Made by a program: the position numbers and the translations under genes
Part shown: positions 36,401 to 47,335 of the stretch, one piece after another
Layout of the letters: the number at the start of each line of letters is the position of its first letter
How positions within the stretch are numbered: the first letter of the stretch is position 1
Notes under the pieces: generated by a model
What the model was told of the DNA's origin: nothing
What the model saw: only the letters and a program-made list of their open reading frames with translations
The model's database searches: none
Source: Hydractinia symbiolongicarpus
Lineage: Eukaryota > Cnidaria > Hydrozoa > Anthoathecata > Hydractiniidae
Length of the DNA: 64,000 nucleotides
Direction: 5' to 3'
NCBI RefSeq assembly: GCF_029227915.1
Contig: NC_079883.1
Coordinates: 25,172,001-25,236,000, forward strand

Positions 36401-39400
36401 TTTAGCTCCCGGCTTTTTAGAGCCCCAAAAAAGCCCGGCCCTGTAGGGATTAAATTTAGTTTCGTAAATTAAAAAGATTAACTCTTCAGGAATGGAAAAA
36501 TTCTCTTGCGTTGTATTTTTGTCTAATTTTATTGTTTTGTCGCATAATCATTATAGGTAGGCGATGCGACCATATCTCTATGGTGTGACCTTCTCCTAGG
36601 TGTGACAAATAAGCTTTTTCATGGGAAAAATTCTTGTCTTTGGGGACTTTAATTAAGTGTTTATAATCTCGTGATTGGCAATTTTGAGAATTAGTACCTC
36701 TAGATTGTCGGCATTGTATAAAAGTTCACTAAAATCGGTATAACGTATCAGTTTTAACAATGGGATTGGAAGGAAATAATATTGTTCTATTTAAAACCAT
36801 TTAAAAAATTAAAGGGCACCTACTGATTGATTTATTTTTTTTCTGATATTTGTTAGTAAATATATACTTTTTCATTGTCACATGAAGGTAACATTCCTGT
36901 ATGCAACGCCACTGTACTAAACTCTTGCGTCTGGGGAGAATGGGGTAGGTACATTTATTTTTGAAGTACTTTGTTATCTGTCAGTGAATCCATGTAATGT
37001 ATTTAGATAGGAGACTTATCTAAATTTTATTTTACTCTTTATAAAAAAGAGTATAGAAAATTTTTAAAACTTAGGTCCTCTGAAAGTACAAGAATCTGAC
37101 TAACATTTGAAGCATTTTCTAACTTCGTAGTTGGCTGTATAGGAAAGCAATCATTTATCCATTCTTCCATTTATTTATTTATTTATTCATTCTGTCCTAA
37201 AAGGGGCCAATTTTCAAGCCTATAAAATTTTCAGCAAAAAAAAAATCAGACAGTTTTGCAGCATAATCTAAGGAAGCACTAACCCTTTTTCGACCCCAGA
37301 GCTCTTTGAGATAAACAAGAGCGAATGTCACTAATCTTCTGCTTTTATTTTTTAGCGAACTTTACGAGGGACCGTTTAGATGAGTGTCCTTTGCCTTGCG
37401 AAATTGATTCATATTCATACACCACATCAAGAAGTTTGTTTCCATCCAACTTGCGTGCAATGCATTTTTCGAGAATTTTGAAAAATCTTTCTCACATGCA
37501 GGGTGTTCCTAACGTTGATACAAAACAGTTTATTCGGTATGTTTAACATAGAATCTTTTCGTTTTTCAAACTTTACGCTATTTTTTAATAATTTCCCGCC
37601 AAAAAACAGGACCTGCAACAATAACTCATATAAATATAGAAAAGAATTATAAAAAGAATTAGCAAAGAGCATAAATATTGTGAATGAGGCGCGTAGTTTT
37701 TGTTTTCGAATTTTTGCAAGAATAAATTTTTATTTCAGTTTGTTTTAAAGAACCTTTTTTTTGCTTACTGCGATTTTATTTTATTTTATAAATTCGAATT
37801 AGGTAGGAAGACCTAAACATTTAAAGTGTTTAAATTTTTTTTATTGTTTTCTTATCGTTTTTTAAGAATCTTATAAAATTGTTCTTATAAAACAAAAGGC
37901 TTGTACTCTGCCTTGCTCGCGTCTTACTCTAACACAGCCTCGTTCTCAGGGCTTTTGTCTCTCATCGGCGCTGCGCTTATTGATAGGTCTGACGTCTCGC
38001 CGTCTAATATGCAAAAAGAGACAACAGGTCATGAGATTGCGGTTGACTTTAACACTAATTTACTCGGTATGCAAAAACGCAGTCTTCAACCACTATTTGG
38101 TATGGGCTTTTTTGGGTCCAAACTTGGTCAATGTCTAATATCAAGTGACGCCAAACCGTGATACTGTATAAATTGAAGTATAAAGTATAAATATGGCTAA
38201 GAACTTTTTTTTCTCGTGTTGTGTATATGTTGGTTGTATAAGAAACTGCGAATATATTTTAGAGACAACATTCTTCGTATAGTTGTTTATTATGACGATT
38301 TATCATTCGCGTTACTGGAACAGAAACCAAGTTACGATATGTTCGAGTTTCTCGGTAAGTGTGTCTAGAATCGAGCCGCTGTTGAGCGTTGTGGCAGAGC
38401 GTTTGCTTTCAGTAAGGAAGGTCGTGGTCAATTTTAGACCGAGGCTTTGCTAACCGAATTCAAGAGTTTTTACATCTTAATATGTGTAAATTTAGCTTGG
38501 TATACATTTATTGTGCTTATGTTAAAACACACTGCGCATGTGTAGAAGCCTCTTTTGCATGTGTATCGGCCAATCACATATAATTCGCTAGCACAGCCGT
38601 TATAATAAAGAGAAAATACTGTAAAAAATGATGGTAAACCAGTTACTTACTTTTTTTACAAAATAACTTACAAAATACATTTGTTTTTTTGAAATATCAT
38701 ACTGTCCAAAACAAAACGACATAATTTGTTTTACATTTTTAAAATTTTTGAGTCTAAATGTCTACCCCAAAAAGCATTAATTTCAATAACAACCGCCGTC
38801 ATTATCGAACAAAAGTCAACCTGGTTCGTATATATTGTTGATTTGTGACATCCCACGGTGTTATATTGGTAGGCGCTCTCCGTACTCTGTTCAACATGAC
38901 CACGCTGCAGCTTTATTCTGCCCGCACAGTAAATAATTTGCTGATGGCCGAACCTGTTGATTTTACCACGGGCTAACGGCAAGTCTGTACTGAGCCTTAC
39001 TTATCCAATCATAGAGGCGGCCGTGGTACCTCTTTGACCTAAAAACCTCGAAAACAATTGTTTATACACCCTTTAATAAACAATTTAACCCTATTCGTAC
39101 TAGACTTTCTGAAGCTGTTTTGGACCCTCCCTCCACCCCTCTAGGGTTAAGGGTTATATTAAGGGTTAAATTAGCAATTAGCAATTAAATAATTACATAT
39201 ATATAATTATAAATTATCAACATTGTATAATTATTCTTTACGTATTTTCACGAGAAAAACTATTGTGAATTAAAAGAAATAAAGCTAAACTTTTTATCAA
39301 TCTTTGATTTTTTTTGCAATACGTTTGTACCAAAATTTATGTGGTAATTACAGTTCTTTTACAATTTAGGTGATATTGGCGGACAAGTTGGATTATTTGT

Positions 39401-39509
39401 CGGTGCCGGTGTAATGTCATATTTCGAACTGATTGATTGCTTCTGTCTTGTTATACACACATATTTTTTCTTCGATAAGAAGAAAAAAACAGAAAAAGAT
39501 AAGGTGTAA
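29553..39509 (+). CDS. Degenerin/ENaC/ASIC-superfamily cation channel, HyNaC-like
   Basis: Seven exons with matching phases: 29553-29649, 32772-33517, 34563-34710, 36888-36944, 37356-37536, 38263-38354 and 39370-39509, about 486 aa. Hydra relatives (HyNaCs) are peptide-gated channels of similar length. Landmarks in order: cytoplasmic N-terminus with the His-Gly gating motif (SFHGVSYIF, HG at 65-66); TM1 about 78-100; FPAVSFCNRND after TM1; PYKTNCG, then the Cys-rich run CW...ICHCKDFFMPG and ECPLPCEIDSYSYTTS; TM2 preceded by GDIGGQ. The GxS selectivity filter reads Gly-Ala-Gly (452-454) instead of the usual Gly-Ala-Ser. Exon 1 is short and lies 3.1 kb upstream. It was chosen because it has an ATG, ends at GTATGT and its phase fits exactly. 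AATAAA occurs at 39509-39514 and 39532-39537. Confidence 0.9.
30201..30378 (+). mobile_element. Mini-Helitron, first of a tandem pair (channel intron 1)
   Basis: It begins TCTCTTTAATAATAGCCG after A30200. It ends with the hairpin CCCGTGGATTTTTCCACGGG, then CTAACGG and CTAG (30375-30378). At 178 bp it is a non-autonomous copy. The next element starts at the following base. Confidence 0.75.
30379..30532 (+). mobile_element. Mini-Helitron, second of a tandem pair (channel intron 1)
   Basis: It begins TCTATATTATAATACCCG directly after the CTAG of the first element. It ends with the same perfect CCCGTGGATTTTTCCACGGG hairpin and CTAACGACTAG, followed by T30533. It contains a CTGTCTGTCCGTCCGTCTG microsatellite near its 5' end. 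Confidence 0.75.
30785..31205. repeat. TTCGCG-rich dispersed repeat in channel intron 1
   Basis: Recurrent segments such as TTTTCGCGAAAGT, ATTAATTTTCGCGG and TTCACGCGAATATT match the repeats near 8130-8660 and 10440-10770. There is no reading frame. The rest of intron 1, up to 32771, shows no exon. Confidence 0.4.
33533..33576 (+). repeat. Duplicated fragment of channel exon 2 inside intron 2
   Basis: 33550-33576 repeats the exon 2 segment 33450-33476 with one mismatch in 27 bases, exactly 100 bp downstream. The similarity reaches back to TTTTACAT (33427 and 33534) with a small deletion. The copy ends where the SINE begins. Confidence 0.75.
33577..33875 (+). mobile_element. tRNA-derived SINE, family 2 (channel intron 2)
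   Basis: The head has a box A-like TGGTAGAGCGTTCGC and box B GGTTCAAACCCC at about 33620-33631, then a non-tRNA body and an (ATAATAGTA)-rich tail ending near 33875. Head and body differ from the SINE at 9045-9340, so there are at least two families. It is oriented with the gene. Confidence 0.75.
34888..35116 (+). mobile_element. Mini-Helitron, first of a second tandem pair (channel intron 3)
   Basis: It begins TCTCTTTAATAATAGCCG after A34887, the same start as the element at 30201. It ends with a mutated hairpin (CCCGTGAATTTTTCCACGTG) and CTAG at 35113-35116. An inner segment with CAACCTCGTCCCCAGGACT is absent from the 30201 copy. Confidence 0.7.
35128..35256 (+). mobile_element. Mini-Helitron, second of a second tandem pair (channel intron 3)
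   Basis: It begins TCTATATTATAATACCCG, the same start as the element at 30379. It ends CGACTAG (35250-35256) after a decayed hairpin. Eleven bases (TCTATATTAGG, 35117-35127) separate it from the first element and look like a broken extra copy of its own 5' end. Confidence 0.7.
35352..35950 (+). mobile_element. Tc1/mariner, pogo/Tigger-like non-autonomous element
   Basis: The ends are inverted repeats, CAGTTGAACTCATGTAATTC on the left and, as complement, CAGTTGAACTTATGTAATTC on the right. Each is flanked by TA (35350-35351 and 35951-35952). CAGTTGAAC-type termini with TA duplications are typical of pogo/Tigger elements. The interior has many ATAATTCGAA and ATGTAATTCGAA repeats and no transposase. 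It lies in intron 3 of the channel gene. Confidence 0.8.
38375..38450 (+). mobile_element. Decayed tRNA-derived SINE head (channel intron 6)
   Basis: TTGTGGCAGAGCGTTTGC resembles the box A region of the SINE at 33577. A weak box B (GGTCAATTTTAGACC) follows at about 38428, then GAGGC. No intact tail was seen. Confidence 0.4.
38945..38973 (+). mobile_element. Helitron 3'-end remnant (channel intron 6)
   Basis: A sequence close to the mini-Helitron 3' end (CCTGTTGATTTTACCACGGG, then CTAACGGCAAG) with a mutated terminus, CAAG in place of CTAG. The matching 5' end was not identified. Confidence 0.4.
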
Positions 39510-39514
39510 ATAAA

Positions 39515-41736
39515 AATAATGATAACAAACAAATAAAAGCGAACAAAGAAATAATTAATTAACATGAAGTCATTAAAGCAGCACGCTTTTTTAATAAGCA
39601 TCATACATTTTTGTTTTGTCTCGATTTGACTTAACTTACGATTGTTCCTTGAGAGTGGCTTTTCGTAGTTATCCTAATTGTTAAAGTAAAGTGCTTTCAA
39701 ACAATAATATCAAGGGGTGACTCACAATTCGGAAGGTGTGCTGAATGTCGGCGTTTAGATCTCATCCCCTACCTTCCTACTTTAAGCGTACAAATCAAAA
39801 ATTACAACAAAGTATGGTCAATCGTTGAAAACACAATGCGTGTAAAAAACACAAATCAGTCTTCCAGCTACCCTCGTCCCCAGAGTTTTTGTCTTTTTAA
39901 TATGAGAGATGACTGCGCCGTCTTCTCTCATAAAAAACTTAAGAAAACCCTAATAAAATATATTCTACTGTCAAAAAAATCAACATTTTGCGGTCCAAAA
40001 TACTTAAATGTCGAAAGATTCGGGTTGACATTTAGCCTGGATTTTTCGATTCATGAGTCGCTCCTAATGGAGACATCAAGCGCAATAAAAACAAGATGAA
40101 AACAAGATTGTTAGGTTTATTATCTTTTTTATTTATATCTGTAGCTAATAACTTTTTTTAGAGAATGTAATAACGCAAATATTTTTAATTTTTTTATTAA
40201 ATTTTCTATTTTAACCTGGCTTGTTGCTTATTCTTACTTCAAACTCAAGCCTGCTAAAATTGTTTCCAGCCAGGTTCCCATCGTATCAGACTCGTCGTCG
40301 TCGTCGCGTCTATCAACAGACATCTGTACGGCGTTGTGTGGCTTCTCCGACGTTATGTATTTTGAAGCAAACAACAAATGTATATTTGTAACGAATGTAA
40401 AAATCTTTATAGACCTTGTAGTTTTATAAATACATATTTGGGAGAACTCTGCCTCGTCTTTGTGTTTTTGTTTTTAAAAACGAAAACATTTTTTTTTCAG
40501 AACACATTCCGTGTTGCATTTTATGTCCAATTTGATCATGGAGGAAAGGAATCTTTGATAGGCAAGTTGAAACAACTGAATTATCCTTAGGTAGATATAT
40601 AGGAAATTTTGATGTTTCGCTTAGATTCAATGCAGAGAAATGTGAGTTGACATTCGAAAGAGATAAACTACTATAAACTACTATAAACTACTATAAACTA
40701 CTATAAATTACTATAAACTACTATAATCATTTTCAGTAAACGCCATCTCAAATAAAAACACCGCCTTAAACTTTGGAATTCGTAATAAACAACGCCCTAA
40801 ACAGGGAACGCTTAAACTTCATACCACTTTTCAGAGAATTACTTGATTAAAATTTATATTGTTTAAAGTTTGAGCCCTAACCATACCTGTTTATAATGTT
40901 TGTTTTCAAGCTCCCGCTAAAAACAAGTTAATTTCATATAAAGCTTGAAAATGTTGACTAAGAATTTGTATATAGTTTTGAAAGATTTTCGCCGGTTCTT
41001 AAGCTTTTAAACTTTACAACTCCATTAATTACGCATGAAATCATGAGCAGCGAAGTTTTGTAATTACCGACTTTACTGACACATATAACACGTTTTGGAC
41101 ATTTTCAGTATTTAGTTACTGTAATTATTATTAATAACAACGATGACATGTTTTAGAACTAGTTGACGATGTTAAAACTTCACATAATTAGGCGAAAATT
41201 CGGGAGGTAAGCGTCAAGCAAACACAACTCAATTTCACATTTATAATTTGACAACAGTACAAAAAGTTGATTTGGGAATGAACGGCCTTCTCAAAGAGGT
41301 AAAAAGTTAACAAACGGCCCGAATGTTTAATGGGTTTGAATGGACTTACACCATTGAAGGAAGTATACATGCTATTTACTGTGTAGAAAAATAAAAATAA
41401 AAACAAAAAGAAAGCAAAAAAAGAAGGATTTTAACAACAAAATGAAATATAATGTCATGAAGTAATACAATATGAAAGATTGCGCATAAAAAGGAAAAAA
41501 AGACCGCTAATTCCAAATAATTTCTGTGTTTATTTGAAAAGTATTGGAAATGACAATCAATAACACTGTTTTTGTGTGTCAAATCATAAACACGACAGCT
41601 CCGTAAGAAGGTTATTAAATCCAATTTGAAAATGATATGAACTAATACTGTACACATATATAACAATTCAACTTGTAAACAAGCGACTATTTCATTTCAT
41701 TTTGTTTATAGTCCATTTCATGATTACTATTCTACA
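39515..41736. repeat. Gene-free spacer with a 10-bp tandem repeat
   Basis: About six copies of a 10-bp unit (ACTATAAACT) lie at 40665-40726. A CCTCGTCCCCAGAG motif near 39870 belongs to the dispersed repeat noted elsewhere. Frames at 39836-40099 and 40378-40630 show no protein-like features. A minus-strand AATAAA (41534-41529) could end the gremlin-like transcript. Confidence 0.5.
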
Positions 41737-42225
41737 TCATTTCAACGTGCACGTGTTCGACTTGCATCGACAAGAATAGATCAATTTCACCTTCTTTACT
41801 TTATGTTTGCGTCTCCGGTTCGGACATTTCAAAACCACAGCTATTTTTTGATACGATTTCGGCACGCATTGCCGGCAGTTTTGAAACACGTTGTGTACAT
41901 CATTGCTTCGTTGTGATTTGTACGGAATATAATAGGAATTGCATTCCCCAGTGCAAATTTTGTTCGGAATAGTTACGGGTATACAACCGCGTTTTCGGAT
42001 GGTATGGTTGAATTCCTGCGTCTCACACGAGTCTTTTGACCGTTTCATATTGTGATTGAAAAACACGAAATAGGAGTTGGCCAAGTTTGCAGTCTCTTGT
42101 GTGACTTCTTTTAAATCTTTGACTTCGTTTAACTTTGGTCTGGCAAATATACGTACTTGCGGACGATTATGGACGCCAACCATGATGGAAACCACAAAAA
42201 TCAAGTGATGGAACAATAAATGCAT
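41737..42225 (-). CDS. Gremlin/DAN-family secreted cystine-knot BMP antagonist
   Basis: One uninterrupted coding exon of 162 aa; human gremlins are about 170-185 aa. Residues 1 to about 20 are a hydrophobic signal peptide (MHLLFHHLIFVVSIMVGVHN). The C-terminal half is a CTCK-type cystine knot with the gremlin pattern CETQ, RGC, ICTGECNSYYIP, FQNCRQC, VLKCP and YSCRCKS. The ECNSYYIP segment and the spacing match gremlin (QCNSFYIP) better than cerberus or sclerostin. A basic stretch (NRRRKHKVKKVK) before the last cysteines could bind heparan sulfate, as in gremlins. Such proteins bind BMP-type ligands outside the cell and block receptor binding. One extra Cys (SNTC) lies near the C-terminus. 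An orthologue of GREM1/2 is likely, but which one cannot be decided. Confidence 0.85.
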   Translation of the reverse strand: MHLLFHHLIFVVSIMVGVHNRPQVRIFARPKLNEVKDLKEVTQETANLANSYFVFFNHNMKRSKDSCETQEFNHTIRKRGCIPVTIPNKICTGECNSYYIPYKSQRSNDVHNVFQNCRQCVPKSYQKIAVVLKCPNRRRKHKVKKVKLIYSCRCKSNTCTLK

Positions 42226-45200
42226 TGTGAATGATTTTTCAAGACGCAGCTAAATAGGCATCGAAAAAATAGATCAAACATGATTTAGATAAACTATACG
42301 ATAAGTTGTATTAAACCAAGAAAAAAGGGGATCAATTTTTGACACAATTTTAAAAACTTTGGACCAAAAGTTGCTAAAACTGAAATCTAACTATATACCT
42401 GCTAAATTGCCTAAATTTTCCTTCTCGTTAGTAATTAAAAAAGATGTTATTAGATCTTGTGTTTACATGTTTTTCTTACGCTCAAAATACCGTTGATCTT
42501 GGCGTCAACTCTAACGAAATGCTTGATGCGTTTACGTCTGAATATAAGTAGATGATACATTTAATCTAGACTCTTGAAAATATAAATAAACATTTTTTAA
42601 CTGTATAAAACACAAAATAGCATTACTCTTAACATCTAAGAAGAAGGTTTCTTCACAATGCGATGAACTTGACAAACTATTGCTTAAGAGAAATAAGCAT
42701 TCGAATTTTTTTTAAAAAGCCAGCATTTAGCAATCTTATGTTGCTATCAGGAAGAAAGAAAAACATTCCTCTAAAGTTGCTACTGTAAAGAAAAAGTGCG
42801 TTTAAACATAACTAACCTTTTTGCTTTGATGTTGTTATCAAATGTCTCAAGGACCTTTGTTAAAGTTGACTATTATAGTGCAACAATGAAGAAAAACGTA
42901 TGTATTGTCTTACCCTTTAGATATTAAAGCAATCTTCCTTTTGTGCTAATGAACTTGCAAAAAATAATCTTTCAAAGTTCAACAGCATTTGGTTTATGAG
43001 AAAGAAGAACTTTAGGATTTAAACAGTTTAAAACTCCTCTTTATATATATATATATATACTTGTAAAAATGATAATAATCTTGGAAAACAAATTCTTTTG
43101 ATCTTCGAAATCATACAATTTATGTTATGTTTTATCACTACTTCTCCCGTAGTGATTGTTTGTTTTTATTGTTGTTGTTTGCAAACTCATACATGTTTTC
43201 TCAGTCGTTTTTTCTTTCTTTCTTTATCGCAACTATTGTAGTCTATTTTTCGCAATCAATGGTAAAAAAAGATATGAGAAAAATTCTTTTTCCGAGAGAA
43301 AAAGTAATTCTATTGCGAAACCTATTATCTCGTACTTCGATGTCTATGTTTTTCTTACATAAAGGAGCTGATAGGTGTAAAGTTTAACGGGCACTATTCG
43401 AGTGAAGAAATCTTTGAAGGAGATAAGGAAAGGGAAGATAAAAAGAACATTTTAATTGTATTGCTGGATATCTTTCGTAAAAGAGTGATTCCAAAAAAAA
43501 GATGACATCGCCTTTTCCTGATTTTCTGATTACCTAAAGATATGTATGGCTAGGCTGCAAAATTCTGCAGACATCTTTAATGCATGCTTTTTTAGCTCTT
43601 TGAAATATCAAATGTGAATATTTCAATTCGGGGGTAGAAAAACAAGTTTTAAGAGATATTCTTAGAAGCTTTTAAGCAAGCTATGTCAATTGAATATGTA
43701 TTCTTGCTTCTTAGTAATTTTGAGTTAATAAAGATACAGTCAAAGCCAAAATCGTGCAAGTAGTTTTTACTAATAATTTCTACTCCTTAATAGCACACTG
43801 AAAGAGCTAAAAATCATATATGGTTAAGTGACGACTGGACAAAAGAATAATTGCAAAAATGGAATCCCATCCATGTAAATGTAGCATGCAGGCTATGTTG
43901 ATCAATGGTAAGAAAAGTTCTCCACCACAAAGCTGCGTGACATAAACGCTGTTTGCACAGAATAGAAATTTTATCATTTTTAAATTGCACTTTGCTTTAA
44001 AGCTTAATTTCCACTGAGCGACTCTTCCTGAGGTCCTCTCAAGGTTAACACCAAAGTTCTAATTGTTAAGGTTCTTTTCAAATACTAATTTGGTAGGAAC
44101 GTTAAGATGATAAAGCAAATGTAAAATTGAATGTCATAAATATTTGAATTTGCAAAAAAGCAGAGAGTTAAGGAGTGTGCCTAACGCGTGTATTTCAACT
44201 GAAACTCTAATGCATTAAGATATTGGGATTCTTAACACCACAAAATTAGTCCAATGAGAACCAAGCTAAACTATCTTCCCCAAGAGGGTATCATTTTTCA
44301 ATCTTTAAAAATATAACAAACAAGTCGCGCTAACCTTTTTGAGAGTAATATCATGTGTCACCCCCTGTAGTTATAAAGAATATAAAAATGATATTGTCAG
44401 CTTGAGTTCTATGGTTCTAAGTAACAGTGTTAAACTAAAAAAAAACAAGATAAGGGTAGTCACACAATATCAAGATTTCTACATACATGCGAATGCATAC
44501 AAAGAAAAGATATTCAACATGTTATATGCACCCATATTTTTTTCATCTTAAAGAAGCAGGAACGATTTTTTAAATGACTCATTCATTTTTATCAGTTATT
44601 TGTTATCTTTATTTTATCACGAAAACTAGTTAATACAACCTAATAAAACAAACAAATAAACAACCAAACAAAAAATCATGCAGATTTTAACAGAAATTTA
44701 CAAATACATGCACCTTCCTCAAAAAACCGAACAAACAAATAAACAAACAAACAAACAAGCAAACAAAAAAACAAACAAACGAAAAAACAAACAAACGAAA
44801 ATAAAATATAAAGATTAATAAAACAAATTTAATTTGTGACTTGAATTTTTTACTCTGCATTCACTACATTGGAACAGGATTATTTTTACAGATGAATAAA
44901 AAGAAAAAGGGGAACACCGAGTTGTGATTGGCATGTCTGATAATTTATTGTACATTTTCCTCGGTAGCATTATGCTAATGCAGCCTTCTGCACGACGAGG
45001 CGCTGGGAAATTTTTACACAGCCACGCAGAACTTTTTTCGCGATCTATCGGATTTGTCTTGACAAGACTTACTTTTCTCATGCCATTAGTGTTTAAGTTC
45101 TATTCTCTAAAAGTTGCCAAATAATTAACTTCTGTCTGTCTGGATGGCATATTCTTCCCTTCTTTGTCGTAAATGAGCAAGATTTTGCAACATAAATTTT

Positions 45201-46904
45201 GACTTTCACAAGTAACCTCAAAGTGTAGTTTGATATTATCAAAGATTAAAAATAGACCGTTTTTGTGAAGTCAAATTTGGCGTTTGGAGTAATAATAAGA
45301 AGAACGAACATTTTCGTGCGTTCGGTTTACGAAGTTTTGAGTTAGTCTTTCGTTGATGCTTTACCAAAGAGTCATCATTATTAATTCTTCTCGTGAAAAA
45401 AAATACGCTGGGATAAAAACTGAAAAAAAATTGTCTGGATGATAGATTTTTTATTACTATTATTTTTATAGATCTATATTAGTCCACAGAGGTGTTTGTT
45501 TAGTCATTCGGTCATAACACAAGTAATAATTTCCCAGTAAACATACTTCTGTCTTAGTTTTCAAAAATTTACTTTTTACTCTTTGACAATTTTACATAAA
45601 GGTAAAAACATTTTCGAAAATAGTAGCCACATTCCTGGACATAAATATTTTTGCAAATGACCGATTTTGTCTACCCTCCTTCCAAGCAGGGCGAGGGGGG
45701 CGAATTGTATTTTTGTGTTACCTCTCGCTATCGCAGAAGAACATCAAATATGGCCAATACTCTGCACCTAGCATTTTTTGTAGTTTACTTGTGTAGACCA
45801 GGTAAAAAATATCTTTATCATAAAGGAAGCAATTGAGACGAAGGACGATAAAAGTTGAAAAACCCGGCGAGAAGAAATATTTATAACGTAGAACATAAGG
45901 GTCTGCTCTTGGCTTGAGTTTTGAACTCTTCTCCGAGCACTAAAAAGTAAATTAAAAATTTCGACCAAGTGCTGATACTGAAAAAGCATTGAAACACTAA
46001 TGCTGTGGTATTCTCAGAGAAAGAGGTGGTGCAGCCTGCTCCCAAGCAATACAGGGACAAACGGCCATCGTGGCTATTGGACCTGTAGGTAGCATTGGCA
46101 AATACCATTTCGGTCAGGTGATTACCTGTCTTGGGAGCGGTAAAATACCCTTGAGGAACCGGGTTAAAGAGACACCCGTGTCTTATGATTTTATAATTTT
46201 TAATACGAGAGTAAAGCTTTATATTGCATTTAAATTGTCGGAAAGGATCATAGAATAGATTCTCAGTCTGATCTTCACCGTTGGCATAAATCAACTTGTC
46301 ATGATTTCTGCTAATTGAAAAAGAGAAACGATTCCTGCTCAGAGGGATTACTACTTTAAATCGTCCGGGCGAGATTAAAAAATCTACTCTAATCTATCAT
46401 TAAGACATGTATATACAACTGCAGGTGTTTTATTCTCTAATACTAACCTATCTTTTTGTGCAACAATATTTTTTGCCTTCTTTTCTCGCAAAACTAAAAA
46501 TAGTCCTGAGAACAAGGTTGCTCCGGCAGGCATCAGTTCCTGTAAACCATGTCATTTAGCGCAATCAGTTGTTTTCATAATGGTGTCATTACCACGACGG
46601 AAGATGAGTTTGCTGATGTCCACGCGTGGAGAAGGTTTTTTGTTTTTCTTTGAACAAAACAGAAATTTAAACAGAGTTGATGATGTTTTCTGGGCATAAA
46701 ACTGTTATGTGTAGTGGTAAAGAGGTTGAAGTCAATGAAAATTGCTCATTTTCTGTGTTTTTTGGAAACAGGGAGGGATGAGGGTAAAGTTTAAAAAAAT
46801 ATGTCAGTTGTCACTTTTTCTTGAAGGCATCACACACATTTCAACTATGACTCGTCCAGTATTGAAGGTTTTATAAGTATCGACTTCGCTTTACTGTTTT
46901 TAAA
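42226..46904. other. Intergenic, low-complexity, no supported gene
   Basis: No exon chain was recognised. An (AT)n tract lies at about 43044-43061. An (AAAC)n-rich tract covers 44645-44806. Open frames at 44815-45081, 45651-45836 and 45881-46294 were inspected but show no domain, and the first overlaps an equally open frame on the other strand. The promoter of the gremlin-like gene should lie just right of 42225. Confidence 0.4.
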
Positions 46905-47029
46905 ATGAAGAAATATGTAACTAGCTGTTCTCCCACAGTCAGCGAATGTCATGTGATACTTTTTAAACCAATTCTTCTTGCTGTCGGAATGTTCTCCTTC
47001 ATCGCTCTCCGATGGGGTACATGGATGGG
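46905..47029 (+). CDS. Possible first exon of an unknown membrane protein
   Basis: A frame from ATG 46905 encodes about 41 residues ending in a hydrophobic segment (ILLAVGMFSFIALRWGTWMG). It stops exactly at a consensus donor, ATGGG|GTAAGT (47029/47030), in phase 2. No following exon could be identified before 50063, and the downstream DNA is filled with transposons. I do not recognise the protein. It may be a stranded or chance exon. Confidence 0.25.
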
Positions 47030-47335
47030 GTAAGTGGACTTTTCACAGTCAAACCTTAATAGCAACCTTCACAGTAGCAACCTTAATTAAATAGAATTTA
47101 CAAGAAAAACGGCGTTAAAATGTTGCAAAATGCCAAAAATTAAGCAGTATCTAAAACATATTAAAGATTTGACTAAAAAAAAAGAATTCCTTGAAAAATC
47201 CAGTATTGTATTTATGAAGGTTTCACCACAAAAACATAATTACAGCATTTGCACACCATTTCAAAATGGCTGCTTAATCCTGATTGGTTCAACCAGTATT
47301 ATGACGCGAATGCAACCACAAGAATACACTAGCTA

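Noticed and set aside
44815-45124. Open frames on both strands in the same place
   Set aside because: Neither frame has a recognisable domain, and the mutual openness suggests compositional chance.
45881-46294. Minus-strand frame of 137 codons with several cysteines
   Set aside because: No signal peptide, domain or splice context that I recognise. Kept out for lack of support.
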